Of a DNA stretch of 13,802 nt, positions 1-7,236 are shown piece by piece (positions within the stretch are counted from its first letter, which is position 1; every line of letters starts with the position of its first letter). Made by a program: the position numbers and the translations under genes. The notes below the pieces were generated by a model. It searched no databases. It was not told the origin of the DNA and saw only the letters and a program-made list of their open reading frames with translations. The stretch lies in assembly GCA_904501935.1 (NCBI GenBank), contig CAJGDA010000031.1:1-13802 (forward strand). The letters are read 5' to 3'. This stretch comes from an uncultured Methanobrevibacter sp. Lineage in GTDB: Archaea; Methanobacteriota; Methanobacteria; Methanobacteriales; Methanobacteriaceae.

Positions 1-221
1 TATTTTGCTGGAAGATTAAATCCAGGGGTAATTACTGCATTGCCAGTTTTACAGGTGCCGATGGCAGAACAAGCATTTGCAAGTTCGTTTGAACCTGCTT
101 TGCTAAATATTGCTCCACATACTCCACCACCTTCTAAAAGTCTGCTGTTTGCAGCATTCACGATTGCATCAACGTTTAAATCTGTTATGTCAATTTGTTT
201 GATTTCAATAGTGCTTTTCAT
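1..221 (-). CDS. Macro-domain protein (ADP-ribose-binding type), partial
   Basis: The visible 73 residues are the N-terminal part of a macro domain; the rest lies beyond the left edge. The pattern is typical of the YmdB / O-acetyl-ADP-ribose deacetylase branch: a first strand with DIT, then VDAIVNAANSRLLEGGGV (about residues 16-33), where the NAAN and GGGV segments bind ADP-ribose, followed by GAIFSKAG. Known members bind ADP-ribose, hydrolyse O-acetyl-ADP-ribose or remove ADP-ribose from proteins; which of these applies cannot be told from this fragment. The ATG at 221-219 is preceded by a GGTTGAT-like ribosome binding site. The gene starts 21 bases after the stop of pyrF on the same strand, so the two are probably co-transcribed. 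The family call is firm, the reaction is open. Confidence 0.85.
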   Translation of the reverse strand, partial: MKSTIEIKQIDITDLNVDAIVNAANSRLLEGGGVCGAIFSKAGSNELANACSAIGTCKTGNAVITPGFNLPAK

Positions 222-242
222 TTAGATCAACCATATTTGGCT

Positions 243-890
243 TTATTTTAGTGTTTTGATTAAAGTTTCGCATGCAATTTTCGGATTATCGGCTTCGTAT
301 ATGCTTCTTCCAACAATAATTGCATTGGAATATTTGAGGGTCTTTTTACCGTCACCACCTTGTTTCCCAACGCCAGGAGAGATAATATATGCATCCTCAC
401 CTACAATATTTCTGATGTCACTTAATCTGTCAAGCCTTGTAGCAGGTGCAACATAGTTTGTAATTCCCATATCAATGCCCATTTGAGCTATTGCATCAGC
501 ATCTTTTTGTAAAAACATCTTAGCTCCGGGATGTGACATTTCAGTAAGTAGGAATAATTCTTTTTCATGTCTATTTGCCATATCCAGACAAGCTTGCACG
601 CTGTCTGGTCCAACGAATCCATGGCATATTATTGCATCAGCCCCTGCTTTAAATGTTTCGTCACAGATTTTTGAGTTTGTTGCATCAATATCTGCAACTT
701 TAAAGTCACAGATTACTTTAAATCCAAATTTATCTTTTAATTTTTTAATTATTTCGAGACCTTCTGCAAGTGCAAGGGGATAACCTATTTTTATTGTGTC
801 GATGTTTTCTTTAATTGAATCACAAATTTCAATGGCTTCGCTTTCACTCATTACGTCAAGTGCTAGAATCAGGTTGTTTTTTATATTCAT
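243..890 (-). CDS. pyrF: Orotidine 5'-phosphate decarboxylase
   Basis: Decarboxylates OMP to UMP, the last step of de novo pyrimidine synthesis, in the cytoplasm. The 215-residue protein is a complete TIM barrel of archaeal size. It opens with NLILALDV (substrate Asp in the first strand) and has the catalytic DFKVADIDAT segment (D62, K64, D67, D69), the SPGVGKQGG phosphate-binding loop and AIIVGRSIY near the C-terminus. The reading frame extends upstream to 1001, but those 37 residues are hydrophobic/lysine-rich filler from AT-rich DNA; the family starts just before the LALDV strand, which points to ATG at 890. The ribosome binding site there is weak (GTAGAT). It is divergent from cbiM and probably leads an operon with the macro-domain gene. 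Confidence 0.96.
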   Translation of the reverse strand: MNIKNNLILALDVMSESEAIEICDSIKENIDTIKIGYPLALAEGLEIIKKLKDKFGFKVICDFKVADIDATNSKICDETFKAGADAIICHGFVGPDSVQACLDMANRHEKELFLLTEMSHPGAKMFLQKDADAIAQMGIDMGITNYVAPATRLDRLSDIRNIVGEDAYIISPGVGKQGGDGKKTLKYSNAIIVGRSIYEADNPKIACETLIKTLK

Positions 891-1090
891 ATTATCTACT
901 TTTTTAATTTTTTTTATTAAATTTATCAAGTATTCTAAATTTTGTTTAAGGTATTTACTAATAATATTTATATATAATAAGGTATATAATAACATTATCA
1001 ATAAAACTTTAATAAATTTTAATTATATTTTAAATTTTTATTGACTAGTTTATCAAATTATATTGATAGGTTATTTGGAGGAAATTATAT
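891..1090. promoter_or_regulatory. Divergent promoter region between pyrF and cbiM
   Basis: A 200-base, almost pure A/T spacer that must hold promoters for both divergent units. On the minus strand TTATATATAAATATT (about 963-977) is a candidate TATA box for pyrF. On the plus strand AATTATATTTTAAA (about 1021-1034) is a candidate TATA box for cbiM, which would put the cbiM start point near 1050. An inverted repeat, TATCAA at 1051-1056 and TTGATA at 1062-1067, sits on that predicted start point. The cbiM ribosome binding site TTGGAGGAAA is at 1075-1084. Box assignments are by eye. Confidence 0.5.
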
Positions 1091-1747
1091 ATGCATATTA
1101 TGGAAGGATATTTACCATTAACATGGTGTATTATATGGTTTGTCATATCATTCATCGTTGTGGCTTTTGGTTTATATCAAATTAAAAAAATTGTAGATGA
1201 AACTCCTGAATCCAAAGCTTTACTTGCTGTAAGCGGAGCATTCATGTTCATCTTATCATCTTTGAAATTACCTTCTGTTACTGGAAGTTGTTCTCACCCT
1301 TGTGGTAACGGATTAGGTGCAGCATTATTCGGTCCTGCTGTAACTGCAGTTCTCGCAACTATCGTACTTTTATTCCAAGCACTTTTACTCGCTCACGGTG
1401 GATTAACCACTTTAGGTGCTAACATTTTCTCAATGGGTATTGTTGGACCATTAGCTGCATGGCTCGTATACAAAGGTTTAACAAAAGCTAATATTTCATC
1501 AACTATTGCTATCTTCTTTGCAGCATTCTTAGGTGACTTATTAACTTATGTGGCTACTTCTTGTCAGTTAGCTTTAGCATTCCCAGGTCCTGGAATTTTA
1601 ATGAAATTCTTAACAATCTTCGCAGTTACTCAAATTCCATTAGCTATTGGTGAAGGTATCTTGACTGTAATTATATGGGACAGATTAAAAGCTTACAAAC
1701 CAAAATTATTAGATAAACTCGGTGCATTAGCTCCTAATGAAGCATAA
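1091..1747 (+). CDS. cbiM: ECF transporter metal-binding component CbiM (cobalt/nickel)
   Basis: Substrate-specific membrane subunit of an energy-coupling-factor transporter for Co2+ or Ni2+. The N-terminus MHIMEGYLP is the family hallmark: the free amino end and His2 help form the metal site, so the start must be this ATG, and it has a strong GGAGG upstream. Other family blocks are GSCSHPCGNGLGA (about 65-77, with His69) and FQALLLAHGGLTTLGAN (about 95-111). The rest is hydrophobic, with about six to seven membrane spans; 218 residues is normal length. It is the first gene of cbiM-cbiN-cbiQ-cbiO. CbiM and NikM are hard to tell apart; the separate CbiN favours the Cbi type and hence cobalt, but nickel is not excluded. 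Confidence 0.95.
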   Translation: MHIMEGYLPLTWCIIWFVISFIVVAFGLYQIKKIVDETPESKALLAVSGAFMFILSSLKLPSVTGSCSHPCGNGLGAALFGPAVTAVLATIVLLFQALLLAHGGLTTLGANIFSMGIVGPLAAWLVYKGLTKANISSTIAIFFAAFLGDLLTYVATSCQLALAFPGPGILMKFLTIFAVTQIPLAIGEGILTVIIWDRLKAYKPKLLDKLGALAPNEA

Positions 1748-1757
1748 GGTGATAAAT

Positions 1758-2045
1758 ATGAAAACATCAACATTAATAATATTGGCAGTCGTTTGTATTT
1801 TATTATTCATTGCACCATTAATAATGTTTAATGGTCATGGAGAAGATGATGGATACTTTGGTGGAGCAGACGATGCAGCTGGAGAAATTATCGAAGAAAG
1901 CGGTTTCGAACCATGGTTTTCATCAATTTGGGAACCACCTAGTGGTGAAATAGAAAGTTTATTATTTGCTCTTCAAGCAGCTATAGGAGCAATCATTATT
2001 GGTTATTTCTTCGGTTACTGGAGAGGACAAGGTAAAGAAGAATAA
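1758..2045 (+). CDS. cbiN: ECF cobalt transporter small subunit CbiN
   Basis: Small membrane partner of CbiM, needed for metal uptake by Cbi transporters. The 95-residue protein has a first membrane span at about residues 5-23, an acidic outside loop (GADDAAGEIIEESGFEPW), the family-typical WEPPSGEIESLLFALQAAIGA stretch (about 58-78) and a second span at about 65-87. An in-frame ATG at 1737 lies inside cbiM; the ATG at 1758 is preferred because GGTGAT sits just upstream and the first span then begins at the N-terminus as in the family. Ten bases separate it from the cbiM stop, consistent with one mRNA. Confidence 0.93.
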   Translation: MKTSTLIILAVVCILLFIAPLIMFNGHGEDDGYFGGADDAAGEIIEESGFEPWFSSIWEPPSGEIESLLFALQAAIGAIIIGYFFGYWRGQGKEE

Positions 2046-2086
2046 TTCTTCTTTATTATTTCTTTTTTTAGATATTTAGTGATTTT

Positions 2087-2782
2087 ATGAAATTTGATAT
2101 GGATTATATTGCGCATCATAATGTTTTAACAGAAACAAATCCTTATTTTAAGCTGTTTTTAACAATAATATTATTAATTGTTACATTAGCACTTGATAAT
2201 CTATTTTTTGATGTAGTTGTATTTATTATAATGTCTATTGTCATATTATTGATTGCAAAAATTAACTATAAATCTTACTTAAAATTTCTAACAATTCCAA
2301 TGGCGTTTCTTGTAATAACCTGTATCTTTTTATTGTTCTTTTATGGAAAAGGAGATGTTATTTATGATACAGGAATTTGGGGAATCGCAGTCACAAATGA
2401 GTCATGGCATTATGCCCTTTATACATTTATGAGAGTAATAGGTTGTTTGCCGTGTTTAGGTTTTTTAGCATTAACAACACCTATCGCTAAGATTTTAAAC
2501 TGTTTAAGAACTTTAAAAGTTCCAAAATTATTGGTTGAAATTGCTCTTTTGATGTATAATACAATTTTCATATTTCTAAATGAAATTGATACAATGCAAA
2601 AAGCGCAGGATACAAGGCTGGGATATCATTCATATTGGTCTTCATTTAAATCTTTAGGTGCTCTTGCAAGTACAATATTTTTAAGATCTCTTGATAAAAG
2701 TGAAACATTACAATTTGCTTTGGATTCAAGAGGTTATTCTGGTGAACTTCCAGTTTATGAACCAAGAAAAAAGGAGAATTAA
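2087..2782 (+). CDS. cbiQ: ECF transporter T component CbiQ
   Basis: Transmembrane coupling subunit that links the CbiM/CbiN metal-binding part to the ATPase CbiO. The 231-residue protein has several hydrophobic spans in its first two thirds. Its C-terminal cytoplasmic part contains the conserved pattern of the family: NEIDTMQKAQDTRLGY and, later, ETLQFALDSRGYSG, which carries the Ala-x-x-x-Arg-Gly coupling helix motif that docks on the ATPase. ATG at 2087 follows a GTGATT ribosome binding site and a 41-base spacer after cbiN. The stop is one base before the cbiO start codon, so the two genes are probably translationally coupled. Confidence 0.93.
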   Translation: MKFDMDYIAHHNVLTETNPYFKLFLTIILLIVTLALDNLFFDVVVFIIMSIVILLIAKINYKSYLKFLTIPMAFLVITCIFLLFFYGKGDVIYDTGIWGIAVTNESWHYALYTFMRVIGCLPCLGFLALTTPIAKILNCLRTLKVPKLLVEIALLMYNTIFIFLNEIDTMQKAQDTRLGYHSYWSSFKSLGALASTIFLRSLDKSETLQFALDSRGYSGELPVYEPRKKEN

Positions 2783-2783
2783 A

Positions 2784-3617
2784 ATGTTAGAAGTGAAAAA
2801 TATTAAATATTCATATAATTCAGATTATCAAGCACTCAAAGGGGTTAGCTTAAAAATTGAAAGAGGCGAAATGGTAGCTCTTTTAGGTAAAAACGGTGCT
2901 GGTAAATCAACATTATTTCTTCATTTAAATGGAATTTACAAACCTGATGAGGGGCAGGTCTTTATTGATGGCGAAGAATTGAAATATGATAAAAAATCTT
3001 TACTAAAATTCAGGCAGAAAGTTGGAATCGTATTCCAAAACCCGGATGATCAGATTTTTGCTCCAACTGTTGAAGAAGATGTTGCATTTGGACCTTTAAA
3101 CTTAGGTTTATCAATGGAAGAAGTTCAGGACAGAGTTGAAGATGCTTTAGCACGTGTAGGAATGTCTGGTTTTGAAAAAACCGCACCGCATCATTTAAGT
3201 GGAGGTCAAAAGAAAAGAGTTGCAATTGCAGGAATTCTTGCAATGAAACCTGAAATAATGGTTTTGGATGAACCTACTGCAGGTCTTGACCCACAAGGTG
3301 TAGTTGATTTGTCAAAACTATTGAATGAACTCAATAATGAAGGAATTACAATCATTATTTCAACACACGAAGTCGATTTAGTTCCGAATTATGCTTCTAA
3401 AATCTTTGTTTTAGTTGATGGTCGGTTAATTGCGGAAGGTGCTCCTAAGGAGATTTTTGCAAAACCTGAGATATTGGAACAAGCTAATCTAAAAGTTCCA
3501 ATCGTTACAGATTTATTCCAACAGCTTGAGAATGAAGGCTTTGACATGCATGGAGATTATCCACTAACAATTGATGAAGCTAAGGATAAGTTTTTAGAAT
3601 TGTTAAACAAAAACTAA
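2784..3617 (+). CDS. cbiO: ECF transporter ATPase CbiO
   Basis: ATP-binding subunit that powers Co2+/Ni2+ uptake by the CbiMNQ membrane complex. The 277-residue protein has all ABC ATPase motifs: Walker A GKNGAGKST (35-43), Q-loop FQNPDDQIF (84-92, the extended form usual in ECF ATPases), signature LSGGQKKR (138-145), Walker B IMVLDEP (158-164), D-loop GLDP (167-170) and switch His195 in STHEVD. The frame is open back to 2691 inside cbiQ, but ATG 2784 is right: AAGGAG precedes it and the family begins with a short LEVKNIKYSY strand. The tail after about residue 220 is the variable ECF extension. No second ATPase gene is present, so CbiO probably works as a homodimer. Confidence 0.96.
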   Translation: MLEVKNIKYSYNSDYQALKGVSLKIERGEMVALLGKNGAGKSTLFLHLNGIYKPDEGQVFIDGEELKYDKKSLLKFRQKVGIVFQNPDDQIFAPTVEEDVAFGPLNLGLSMEEVQDRVEDALARVGMSGFEKTAPHHLSGGQKKRVAIAGILAMKPEIMVLDEPTAGLDPQGVVDLSKLLNELNNEGITIIISTHEVDLVPNYASKIFVLVDGRLIAEGAPKEIFAKPEILEQANLKVPIVTDLFQQLENEGFDMHGDYPLTIDEAKDKFLELLNKN

Positions 3618-3753
3618 TTTTTTTTTAAAGTCCTAAATTTTCATAATTTTAAACCTTAAAGTATTACTTGCAATAATAATTAATAATACTTTTTTTATAA
3701 TTGATTAAACATTTATATTAATAAAAACATACTTTTTTTTAAGGTGAATTTAC
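3618..3753 (+). promoter_or_regulatory. Promoter region of the ribC operon with AAGTATTA inverted repeat
   Basis: A TATA-like box, ATTTATATTA (3711-3720), lies upstream of the AAGGTG ribosome binding site (3741-3746) of ribC. Further upstream an inverted repeat has 8-base arms, AAGTATTA at 3659-3666 and TAATACTT at 3684-3691, centred 25 bases apart. The first arm is part of the 11-mer AAGTATTACTT (3659-3669), which recurs exactly at 11645-11655. An operator role is inference; A/T-rich sequence gives such matches more easily than average DNA. The T-runs right after the cbiO stop (3618-3626) could act as an archaeal U-rich terminator. Confidence 0.45.
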
Positions 3754-4212
3754 ATGAGAATTGGAATTTGTGACACTACATTCGCTCGCTTTGATATGGC
3801 TGCAGCTGCCATTGATGAGCTTAAAAATAATGCTTATGATTTAAAGATAATCAGACAAACGGTTCCTGGCGTAAAGGATTTGCCGGTAACTGCAAAAATT
3901 CTCATTGAAGAAGAAAACTGTGATATTGTAATGGCGCTTGGAATGCCAGGGCCTATGGAAAAGGATAAGATGTGTGCTCACGAAGCATCAACTGGTCTTA
4001 TAAATGCACAGCTCATGACAAACACACATATTCTAGAAGTATTTGTGCATGAAGATGAAGAAGAAGATCCTGTTGAACTTGCCAAACTTGCAGAAAACAG
4101 AGCACGTGAACATGCACAAAATTTAATTAAGATGATGTATCATAGAAAAGCAATGAGAAAGGAAGCTGGAATGGGTATGCGTGAAGGAAAAGAAGATGCA
4201 GGACCATTATAA
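3754..4212 (+). CDS. ribC: Riboflavin synthase, archaeal type
   Basis: Converts two molecules of 6,7-dimethyl-8-ribityllumazine into riboflavin and a pyrimidinedione. Archaeal RibC is unrelated to the bacterial enzyme and resembles lumazine synthase, forming a pentamer. The 152-residue length is normal. Recognisable blocks are GICDTTFARFDMA at the N-terminus, RQTVPGVKDLP (about 35-45), MALGMPGPMEKD (about 65-76), the HEASTGLINAQLMTNTHI region and VFVHEDEEE (about 103-111). The ATG has AAGGTG seven bases upstream. It leads a run of five genes with gaps of 10, 9, 3 and -11 bases; none of the other four is a flavin gene. Riboflavin feeds FMN, FAD and, through a shared precursor, coenzyme F420 needs. 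Confidence 0.95.
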   Translation: MRIGICDTTFARFDMAAAAIDELKNNAYDLKIIRQTVPGVKDLPVTAKILIEEENCDIVMALGMPGPMEKDKMCAHEASTGLINAQLMTNTHILEVFVHEDEEEDPVELAKLAENRAREHAQNLIKMMYHRKAMRKEAGMGMREGKEDAGPL

Positions 4213-4222
4213 AAGGTGTAAA

Positions 4223-4927
4223 ATGGGATTTAAAGTTAGTAAGGAAGATAAAAAAGAAACATATGTTATTCTTCCGGCATATAATGAAGCAACAAGAATC
4301 AAACCTGTAATTGAAGAAATTGCAGAGAAAGGATATAATATGATTATTGTTAATGATGGTTCTTCAGACAACACTTTAGAGGTTATTAAAGAGACTAAAG
4401 AAAAATATCCTGACAAGATTCATATCTACTCCCATATAATCAACAGGGGTGTGGGAGTGGCTATGCAGACAGGTTTTGATGCCGTTTTAAAGTATAATCC
4501 AAAATATATTGTCAATATGGACTCTGATGGGCAGCATGATGCAAATGATTTGGAAAATGTATTGGAACCATTAATAACTGGTAGGGCTCAAGCCGTAATT
4601 GGCGTAAGGCCATTAAAAGATATGCCATTAAGCAGAAATATTGCCAATGCAATTATGAATCTTTTGACTAGAATATTTTATAAGGTAGATGTAAGCGATT
4701 CACAAACAGGTTTCAGGGCAATTACTATAGATGCTTTGAAAAAAATAAACATTAATGCTAGGGGATATCTTATCTCTTCTGAATTCATACGTGAAGTCAA
4801 TGATAATAAAATTCCATTTGAAGAAGTTCAAATTAAAACAATTTACACCCCCGAAACCCAAGCTAAAGGAACAAATGTCACTGTCGCATTTAAAATATTA
4901 ATTCAAATGATTAAACATCAATTTTAG
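4223..4927 (+). CDS. Family 2 glycosyltransferase, DPM1-like
   Basis: A 234-residue GT-A fold glycosyltransferase with no membrane span. Visible motifs are VILPAYNEATRI (15-26), the nucleotide-binding IIVNDGSSDNT (41-51), the metal/nucleotide DxD block NMDSDGQHD (98-106, D100 and D102), and SDSQTGFRAI (158-167), typical of dolichyl-phosphate mannose synthase relatives. It probably moves a sugar from a nucleotide sugar to a lipid carrier such as dolichyl phosphate at the inner face of the membrane, for surface glycans or glycoproteins; the sugar is unknown. The frame extends to 4181 inside ribC, but ATG 4223 has AAGGTG in front and gives the normal N-terminus. The DUF2304 protein that follows is a common partner of this class. 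Confidence 0.88.
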   Translation: MGFKVSKEDKKETYVILPAYNEATRIKPVIEEIAEKGYNMIIVNDGSSDNTLEVIKETKEKYPDKIHIYSHIINRGVGVAMQTGFDAVLKYNPKYIVNMDSDGQHDANDLENVLEPLITGRAQAVIGVRPLKDMPLSRNIANAIMNLLTRIFYKVDVSDSQTGFRAITIDALKKININARGYLISSEFIREVNDNKIPFEEVQIKTIYTPETQAKGTNVTVAFKILIQMIKHQF

Positions 4928-4936
4928 GTGATTTAA

Positions 4937-5284
4937 ATGTTATTATATTCAATTTTATTTCCAATAATATCCATTATAGCTATTGTATGGTTTTTATTAA
5001 GATATTTAAAAGAGAAAAATTCTTTATTCACAACAATTTTGTGGACAATTTTCTGGATTATTGTTAGTCTATTTGCAATTTTCCCAAATTTCAGTAATTC
5101 ATTTGCTAAGATATTCGGTATTACTCGTGGATTGGATTTCATAATCATTATTGTCTTTGCTGTTTTAGTATACACAATTTTCAATCTGTACAATAGAATT
5201 GATCAATTACAAGATGATGTAAACAAAATAGTTAAAGAAATAGCATTAACCAACGAAATCACTCTTGAGGAGAAAGAGGAATAA
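4937..5284 (+). CDS. DUF2304 family small membrane protein
   Basis: A 115-residue protein with three predicted membrane spans (about 2-21, 31-50 and 67-84) followed by a polar, probably coiled-coil tail (about 85-105, NRIDQLQDDVNKIVKEI) and a very acidic end. This arrangement matches DUF2304 proteins, which are usually encoded next to family 2 glycosyltransferases, as here with only nine bases between. Function is not established; a plausible inference is that it anchors the soluble glycosyltransferase at the membrane or helps handle the lipid-linked sugar. GGTGAT precedes the ATG. The open frame on the opposite strand across this gene is a shadow. Confidence 0.82.
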   Translation: MLLYSILFPIISIIAIVWFLLRYLKEKNSLFTTILWTIFWIIVSLFAIFPNFSNSFAKIFGITRGLDFIIIIVFAVLVYTIFNLYNRIDQLQDDVNKIVKEIALTNEITLEEKEE

Positions 5285-5287
5285 TTT

Positions 5288-5956
5288 ATGTTATATTTTA
5301 GAGGATGTACTGCACGAGAAAAATTAACTGGTATTCAGGAAGCAACAGAAAAATTATTGAAATTGGCAGATGTTGATTATCATATATTGGATGATGAAAA
5401 GTGTTGTGGATCAGTTTTACTTAGAACCGGTTTTATTGATGAAGCAGCAGAACAAATCAAAAAGAATACTGAAGTTCTCAAAGGGGAAACAATCATTACT
5501 TCTTGTGCTGGATGCTATAAAACATTAAAGGATGATTATGAAGGATTAGATGTAATTCATATTTCACAATTATTAAATAAACTAATTGGTGATGGTAAAT
5601 TAGATTTATCAAAAACTGATTTAAATGTCACATATCATGATTCTTGCCATTTAGGCCGTCATTGTGATGAGTATGATGAACCTCGTGAGGTTATTAAATC
5701 TGTTGCCAATCTGATTGAAATGGAGCATATTCGCGAAAACAGTCTGTGTTGTGGTGCCGGCGGAGGTGTAAAGTCAGCTTATCCGGAAATTGCTTTTGAA
5801 ATGGGAAAATCAAGAATCGAACAGGCTAAAGAAACAGGTTGCAAAACATTGGTAACACCATGTCCATTCTGCAAGCTTAATTTGGAAAATGATGATTTGG
5901 AAGTGCTTGACTTAACTGAGTTTTTAGTGAAGTATGGTGATTTAGATGAAAGCTAG
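5288..5956 (+). CDS. Two-CCG-domain Fe-S protein (LutA / HdrB-like)
   Basis: A 222-residue soluble protein with two copies of the cysteine-rich CCG domain. Domain 1 has C7, C39-C40-G41, C73 and C76; domain 2 has C120, C154-C155-G156, C192 and C195. Such domains bind non-cubane or [4Fe-4S] clusters in heterodisulfide reductase HdrB, in GlcF and in LutA. Size, absence of other domains and the LutB-like gene directly downstream (overlapping by 11 bases) favour a LutA-like role in electron transfer. B. subtilis LutABC oxidises lactate, but no LutC or lactate permease is seen here, so lactate as the substrate is not supported. The start is three bases after the DUF2304 stop, with GAGGAGAAAGAGG just upstream. 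Confidence 0.85.
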   Translation: MLYFRGCTAREKLTGIQEATEKLLKLADVDYHILDDEKCCGSVLLRTGFIDEAAEQIKKNTEVLKGETIITSCAGCYKTLKDDYEGLDVIHISQLLNKLIGDGKLDLSKTDLNVTYHDSCHLGRHCDEYDEPREVIKSVANLIEMEHIRENSLCCGAGGGVKSAYPEIAFEMGKSRIEQAKETGCKTLVTPCPFCKLNLENDDLEVLDLTEFLVKYGDLDES

Positions 5957-7148
5957 TGAACTTGAAACAATGAGAAAATCATTTGATACAGTTAAAAAGA
6001 GATCAAACTCCATTAGGGAATCACCATCAACACAAAGATTAATTGACAGGGTTTGTGAAATCAAAAAATTCTCAATTGAAAATAATGAAGAGTTAATAAA
6101 TCAGGTTTCAGAGTCATTCAAACGCAATGATGTTGATTTTTTCCTAGCTGAAACTTCCGATGATGCTTTAAAAATTATTGATGAGCTAATTTTAGAATAT
6201 GATTGCAATACAATTGCAAAAGCCAAATCAAATACATTGCGTGAAATCAATCTTAAAAAACATTTGGAAAATAAGGGCATTGATGTTGTCGACACTGATT
6301 TGGGAGACCGCATATTGCAGCTTAAAAAGACAGACAACCGGCCGGTTCATCCGACAGGTCCCGCATCCCATTTGAATATTTCGGACATTACTGATATAGT
6401 AAATGAGTCTTTAGATGTCAGTGTAAATCCCGAACCTAGAGACATCATGGAAGTTGTAAGAAATGATGTGCTAAATCGCATAAAAAATGCAAATGTAGGT
6501 ATAAGTGGAGCTAATGCAATAGCATCTGAAGAAGGGTCCCTTGTAATGGTGCACAATGAGGGCAATATTTCAATAGTTTCACTAAAAGATTTACATATAA
6601 TTGTTGCTGGAATTGAGAAAATAGTACCTACATTGGAAGACGCCATCTCTGTTGTAAAATTAGAAACTATCTTTGCAACAGGAAGCTATGTAACTTCTTA
6701 TATGAATGTAATTTCAGGACCATCAAAAACTGCAGACATTGAAAAGAAACTGCTAAAAAATATGTATGGTGCTGAAAAGGTTGTTGTTATTTTATTGGAT
6801 AATGGAAGAAGCCAAGCTACTCATGAATGTCTTTATTGCATCGGTTGTGGAAACTGTGTTGTTCACTGTCCAGTATATAATGCCGTTGGAAATGAATTTG
6901 GATTTAATAACTATTTGGGCGGTAGAGGTGTTGCAATGTCAAAATTCATTGAAGATGATGAGGCATGCTACAATTCAGGCCTTTACATGTGCACTTTATG
7001 TGGACTTTGCACATTAAACTGTCCTTTAGCTATTCCAACAAATGAAATTATTGAAAATATGAGAAAATTTTCAACTGGTGTTGGATTTTATCCTAAAGCC
7101 CATGGCAGAATTAAAGATAATATTTCTAAAAATGATTCACCATATTAG
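5946..7148 (+). CDS. LUD-domain / ferredoxin-type Fe-S protein, LutB-like
   Basis: A 400-residue protein with a LUD (DUF162) domain at about residues 55-285, containing HPTGPASHLN (135-144), GISGANAIASEEGSLV (185-200) and a GP loop near 258. It is followed by two [4Fe-4S] motifs: C298-C301-C304-C308 and C349-C352-C355-C359. This is the LutB plan, though shorter than the bacillary protein (about 475 residues). LutB works with LutA and LutC in oxidation of lactate; related archaeal proteins have no proven substrate. The ATG lies inside the upstream gene, with GGTGA five bases before it, so translation is probably coupled. It is the last gene of the ribC-led run; an A/T-rich promoter spacer follows. 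Confidence 0.87.
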   Translation: MKASELETMRKSFDTVKKRSNSIRESPSTQRLIDRVCEIKKFSIENNEELINQVSESFKRNDVDFFLAETSDDALKIIDELILEYDCNTIAKAKSNTLREINLKKHLENKGIDVVDTDLGDRILQLKKTDNRPVHPTGPASHLNISDITDIVNESLDVSVNPEPRDIMEVVRNDVLNRIKNANVGISGANAIASEEGSLVMVHNEGNISIVSLKDLHIIVAGIEKIVPTLEDAISVVKLETIFATGSYVTSYMNVISGPSKTADIEKKLLKNMYGAEKVVVILLDNGRSQATHECLYCIGCGNCVVHCPVYNAVGNEFGFNNYLGGRGVAMSKFIEDDEACYNSGLYMCTLCGLCTLNCPLAIPTNEIIENMRKFSTGVGFYPKAHGRIKDNISKNDSPY

Positions 7149-7236
7149 TTCTATTTTTTTTAAAAACAATAGTATTATAAATAATAAAGAAGTAATATTA
7201 TTATATTATAAAATTATATTTTATTGGAGGAAATTT
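7149..7236 (+). promoter_or_regulatory. mfnB promoter and ribosome binding site
   Basis: The spacer holds T-runs just after the LutB-like gene (7151-7161, a possible U-rich terminator), a TATA-like stretch AGTATTATAAATAA (7171-7184) and the strong ribosome binding site TTGGAGGAAA (7224-7233). The same TTGGAGGAAATT string precedes cbiM (1075-1086). The spacer also contains AAGTAATA (7190-7197), one arm of the AAGTATTACTT motif in inverse orientation. Box positions are by eye. Confidence 0.45.

Noticed and set aside
40..225. Plus-strand 61-codon frame at the left edge
   Set aside because: It is the antisense shadow of the macro-domain gene, whose NAAN and GGGV motifs are clear.
891..1001. N-terminal extension of PyrF by 37 residues
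   Set aside because: The extension encodes A/T-derived Ile/Lys/Leu filler, has no family match, and would cover the divergent promoter region; the TIM barrel starts right after ATG 890.
5288..7148. Complete lactate utilisation operon
   Set aside because: LutC, a permease and a lactate dehydrogenase are all missing from the window, so only the LutA/LutB resemblance is reported.
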